From Gammaproteobacteria bacterium (GTDB lineage Bacteria > Pseudomonadota > Gammaproteobacteria > Chromatiales > Chromatiaceae), in assembly GCA_013041975.1 (NCBI GenBank), contig JABDQZ010000283.1, positions 1 through 5,642 on the forward strand: a stretch of DNA of 5,642 nt, given 5' to 3'. A model generated the notes under the pieces. It was given only the letters and a program-made list of their open reading frames with translations. It made no database searches and had not been told where the DNA came from. The position numbers were made by a program, and so were the translations under genes. Below are positions 4,219-5,642 of the stretch, piece after piece. The first letter of the stretch is position 1, and the number at the start of each line of letters is the position of its first letter.

Positions 4219-5642
4219 ATGCATAAACTGCTACTTACATTTTGCCGTCACCCATGGCTGGTTCTGGGGGTTATATTTATTGTCAGTATGCTGGCAAGTC
4301 TGCAACTGGATAACGTAAAAGTCCAGATTTCTGCCGATGATCTTCTGGTACAGGATGACCCGGAGCGCCTTTTTTTCAGGCAGGTGACTGATCAGTTCGG
4401 TGATGAATCAGTCATCCTGCTTTATCTTTCCGATGAGCAACTGCTTGCAAAAGACAAGCTGGCTCAATTAAACGAATCGATCACGCAAATAGAAGCGTTG
4501 AATTTCGTTGACCGTGTCGAAAGTCTTTTTTCGGTACCCTATCTGAAAACCATTGATGGTTATCTTAACAAGGACCCCTATCTCCATAGCATACCGGATA
4601 CACCCGATGATGCGGCAGGATTGCTCAGCAGTGCCTCTTTGAATCCCTTTATTAAAAAGACCCTGTTGTCAGATGACCACAAGGTAATGGCTGTAGCTAT
4701 TGTGCTGGTTGCTGATGTCTCAGCTTTTTCAGATGCTGAAATCACTCATGCTCTTGCGCAAATCACTGAGCAACTGGAAACTCACTACCATGAAGTTTTT
4801 ACTGTTGGTTTTCAGCATGTACGTAATGAGGTGGCCAACGAGATACGCAAAGAGCAGGGAAAACTGCTGCCATTTGCTATTGGTGCATTGTTAGTTGCAT
4901 TATTCCTGCTGCTGCGCCAGTTGGTTGATATCTTAATTCCAATCATGACCGCTGCAATCAGTATCCTGTGGACACTTGGGCTGATGGGGCTGATCGGCAT
5001 TCCATTGAACGTTGTGACTTCCATGGTCCCCATACTGTTGATTATTGTTGGCTCAACCGAAGATATACACCTGCTTGCCGAGTTTCGTCGTGGCCAGCAT
5101 AACGGCATGGATAAGTTCAATGCCATCAGGCAAATGGCGAAAAAGATGGGCAGCGTCGTTGCATTGACCTTCGTTACCACTTTCCTTGGATTCCTGTCCA
5201 TATCGATCAGTAAAATCGAAGTGCTCTGGCAGTTTGGTATTTTGTCTTCTGCAGCTTTGTTTCTGAATTTTCTGGTGACGGTCTCACTGATACCGGCAGT
5301 ATTAAGACTTGCTGGTGAATGGCAGCTTGATGGTAAATCACGGTTGTTTCAATCACCGGATGTTGAACCTGCCAGTGCGCGCTCATTTTTTATCATTCTT
5401 AAAAAGTATCGCTGGTATATCTCAGCAGCTGTTTTCATCGTTTCGATAGGTGCCATCAATGGCATGTTCTCCATCAAAGTTAATCACAATCCGATCGACA
5501 GTCTCAGTCAGTCTTCCGAAGTACGTAAGCAGTTTGAAAAAGTCAACGCAAATCTTGCGGGGCTTGAATCCATGTCTATCGTGATTGATTCTGGTATTCA
5601 GGATACCTTTCTGAAAATCCGTTATCTTGAACAGGCTAATGA
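4219..5642 (+). CDS. RND-superfamily (MMPL-type) exporter, N-terminal part, runs off the window
   Basis: The frame is open from the ATG at 4219 to the window end (474 codons plus two bases) with no stop; the C-terminal part lies outside. The layout is that of an RND/MMPL inner-membrane, proton-driven exporter: a first membrane segment (about 12-29), a large periplasmic loop (about 30-214), a block of five segments (about 215-232, 237-259, 263-280, 312-330, 337-362), a cytoplasmic linker, a seventh segment (about 399-417) and the start of the second periplasmic loop. The segment VGSTEDIHLLAEFRR (277-291) matches the end of the family's fourth segment, and E281-D282 may serve in proton transfer. 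Family members usually exceed 700 residues. An in-frame TGA at 4198-4200 and the absence of other start codons fix the start, though no good Shine-Dalgarno is seen. The substrate cannot be told. Confidence 0.85.
   Translation, partial: MHKLLLTFCRHPWLVLGVIFIVSMLASLQLDNVKVQISADDLLVQDDPERLFFRQVTDQFGDESVILLYLSDEQLLAKDKLAQLNESITQIEALNFVDRVESLFSVPYLKTIDGYLNKDPYLHSIPDTPDDAAGLLSSASLNPFIKKTLLSDDHKVMAVAIVLVADVSAFSDAEITHALAQITEQLETHYHEVFTVGFQHVRNEVANEIRKEQGKLLPFAIGALLVALFLLLRQLVDILIPIMTAAISILWTLGLMGLIGIPLNVVTSMVPILLIIVGSTEDIHLLAEFRRGQHNGMDKFNAIRQMAKKMGSVVALTFVTTFLGFLSISISKIEVLWQFGILSSAALFLNFLVTVSLIPAVLRLAGEWQLDGKSRLFQSPDVEPASARSFFIILKKYRWYISAAVFIVSIGAINGMFSIKVNHNPIDSLSQSSEVRKQFEKVNANLAGLESMSIVIDSGIQDTFLKIRYLEQAN

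Noticed and set aside
4700..5201. Frames at 4700-4894 (plus) and 4812-5201 (minus) inside the exporter gene
   Set aside because: The exporter frame is continuously open and has a coherent membrane topology through this stretch, so these are shadows.
1..5642. CRISPR array, insertion sequence, phage or integron signals, tRNA genes
   Set aside because: No spaced direct repeats, transposase or integrase frames, terminal inverted repeats or cloverleaf sequences were seen anywhere in the window.

Overview
The window carries a conserved housekeeping block of a gammaproteobacterium. Two things support this. ClpS, ClpA and IF1 match my memory of the Escherichia coli proteins almost residue for residue over long stretches. 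The order cspD / clpS-clpA / infA / bpt is also typical of that class (Pseudomonas-like, with bpt, rather than E. coli-like). The genus cannot be told from this window.

Layout. Positions 3-218 (minus) hold a complete cold-shock-domain gene of CspD type, with a strong Shine-Dalgarno sequence and a good sigma70-type promoter at 321-348. Positions 219-442 are a divergent control region rich in T-tracts, with an imperfect hairpin at the predicted 5' end of the cspD leader and a candidate clpS promoter. clpS (443-763) and clpA (823-3093) follow as a plus-strand pair. infA (3124-3342) and bpt (3421-4122) lie on the minus strand and run towards clpA, leaving only 30 bases between the clpA and infA stop codons. 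Positions 4123-4218 are a short AT-rich divergent spacer. From 4219 to the window end an RND/MMPL-type exporter is open on the plus strand and runs off the edge; 474 codons are visible.

How the genes work together. clpS, clpA and bpt belong to one pathway, the bacterial N-degron (Leu/N-end rule) pathway. Bpt puts leucine on proteins with N-terminal Asp or Glu, ClpS recognises the new N-terminal Leu, and ClpA unfolds the substrate for ClpP. ClpP is not in the window. infA and cspD are traditional neighbours with roles in translation initiation and in stationary-phase or nucleic-acid binding. The exporter is not a usual member of the block. It stands where, in many relatives as I recall them, aat would follow bpt.

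No mobile element, CRISPR array, tRNA or rRNA gene was seen. No new multi-gene system was found. The parts most worth a second look are non-coding: the A-tract-rich cspD leader with two competing hairpins, the poorly marked clpS and clpA ribosome binding sites, and a small hydrophobic reading frame overlapping the clpS start.
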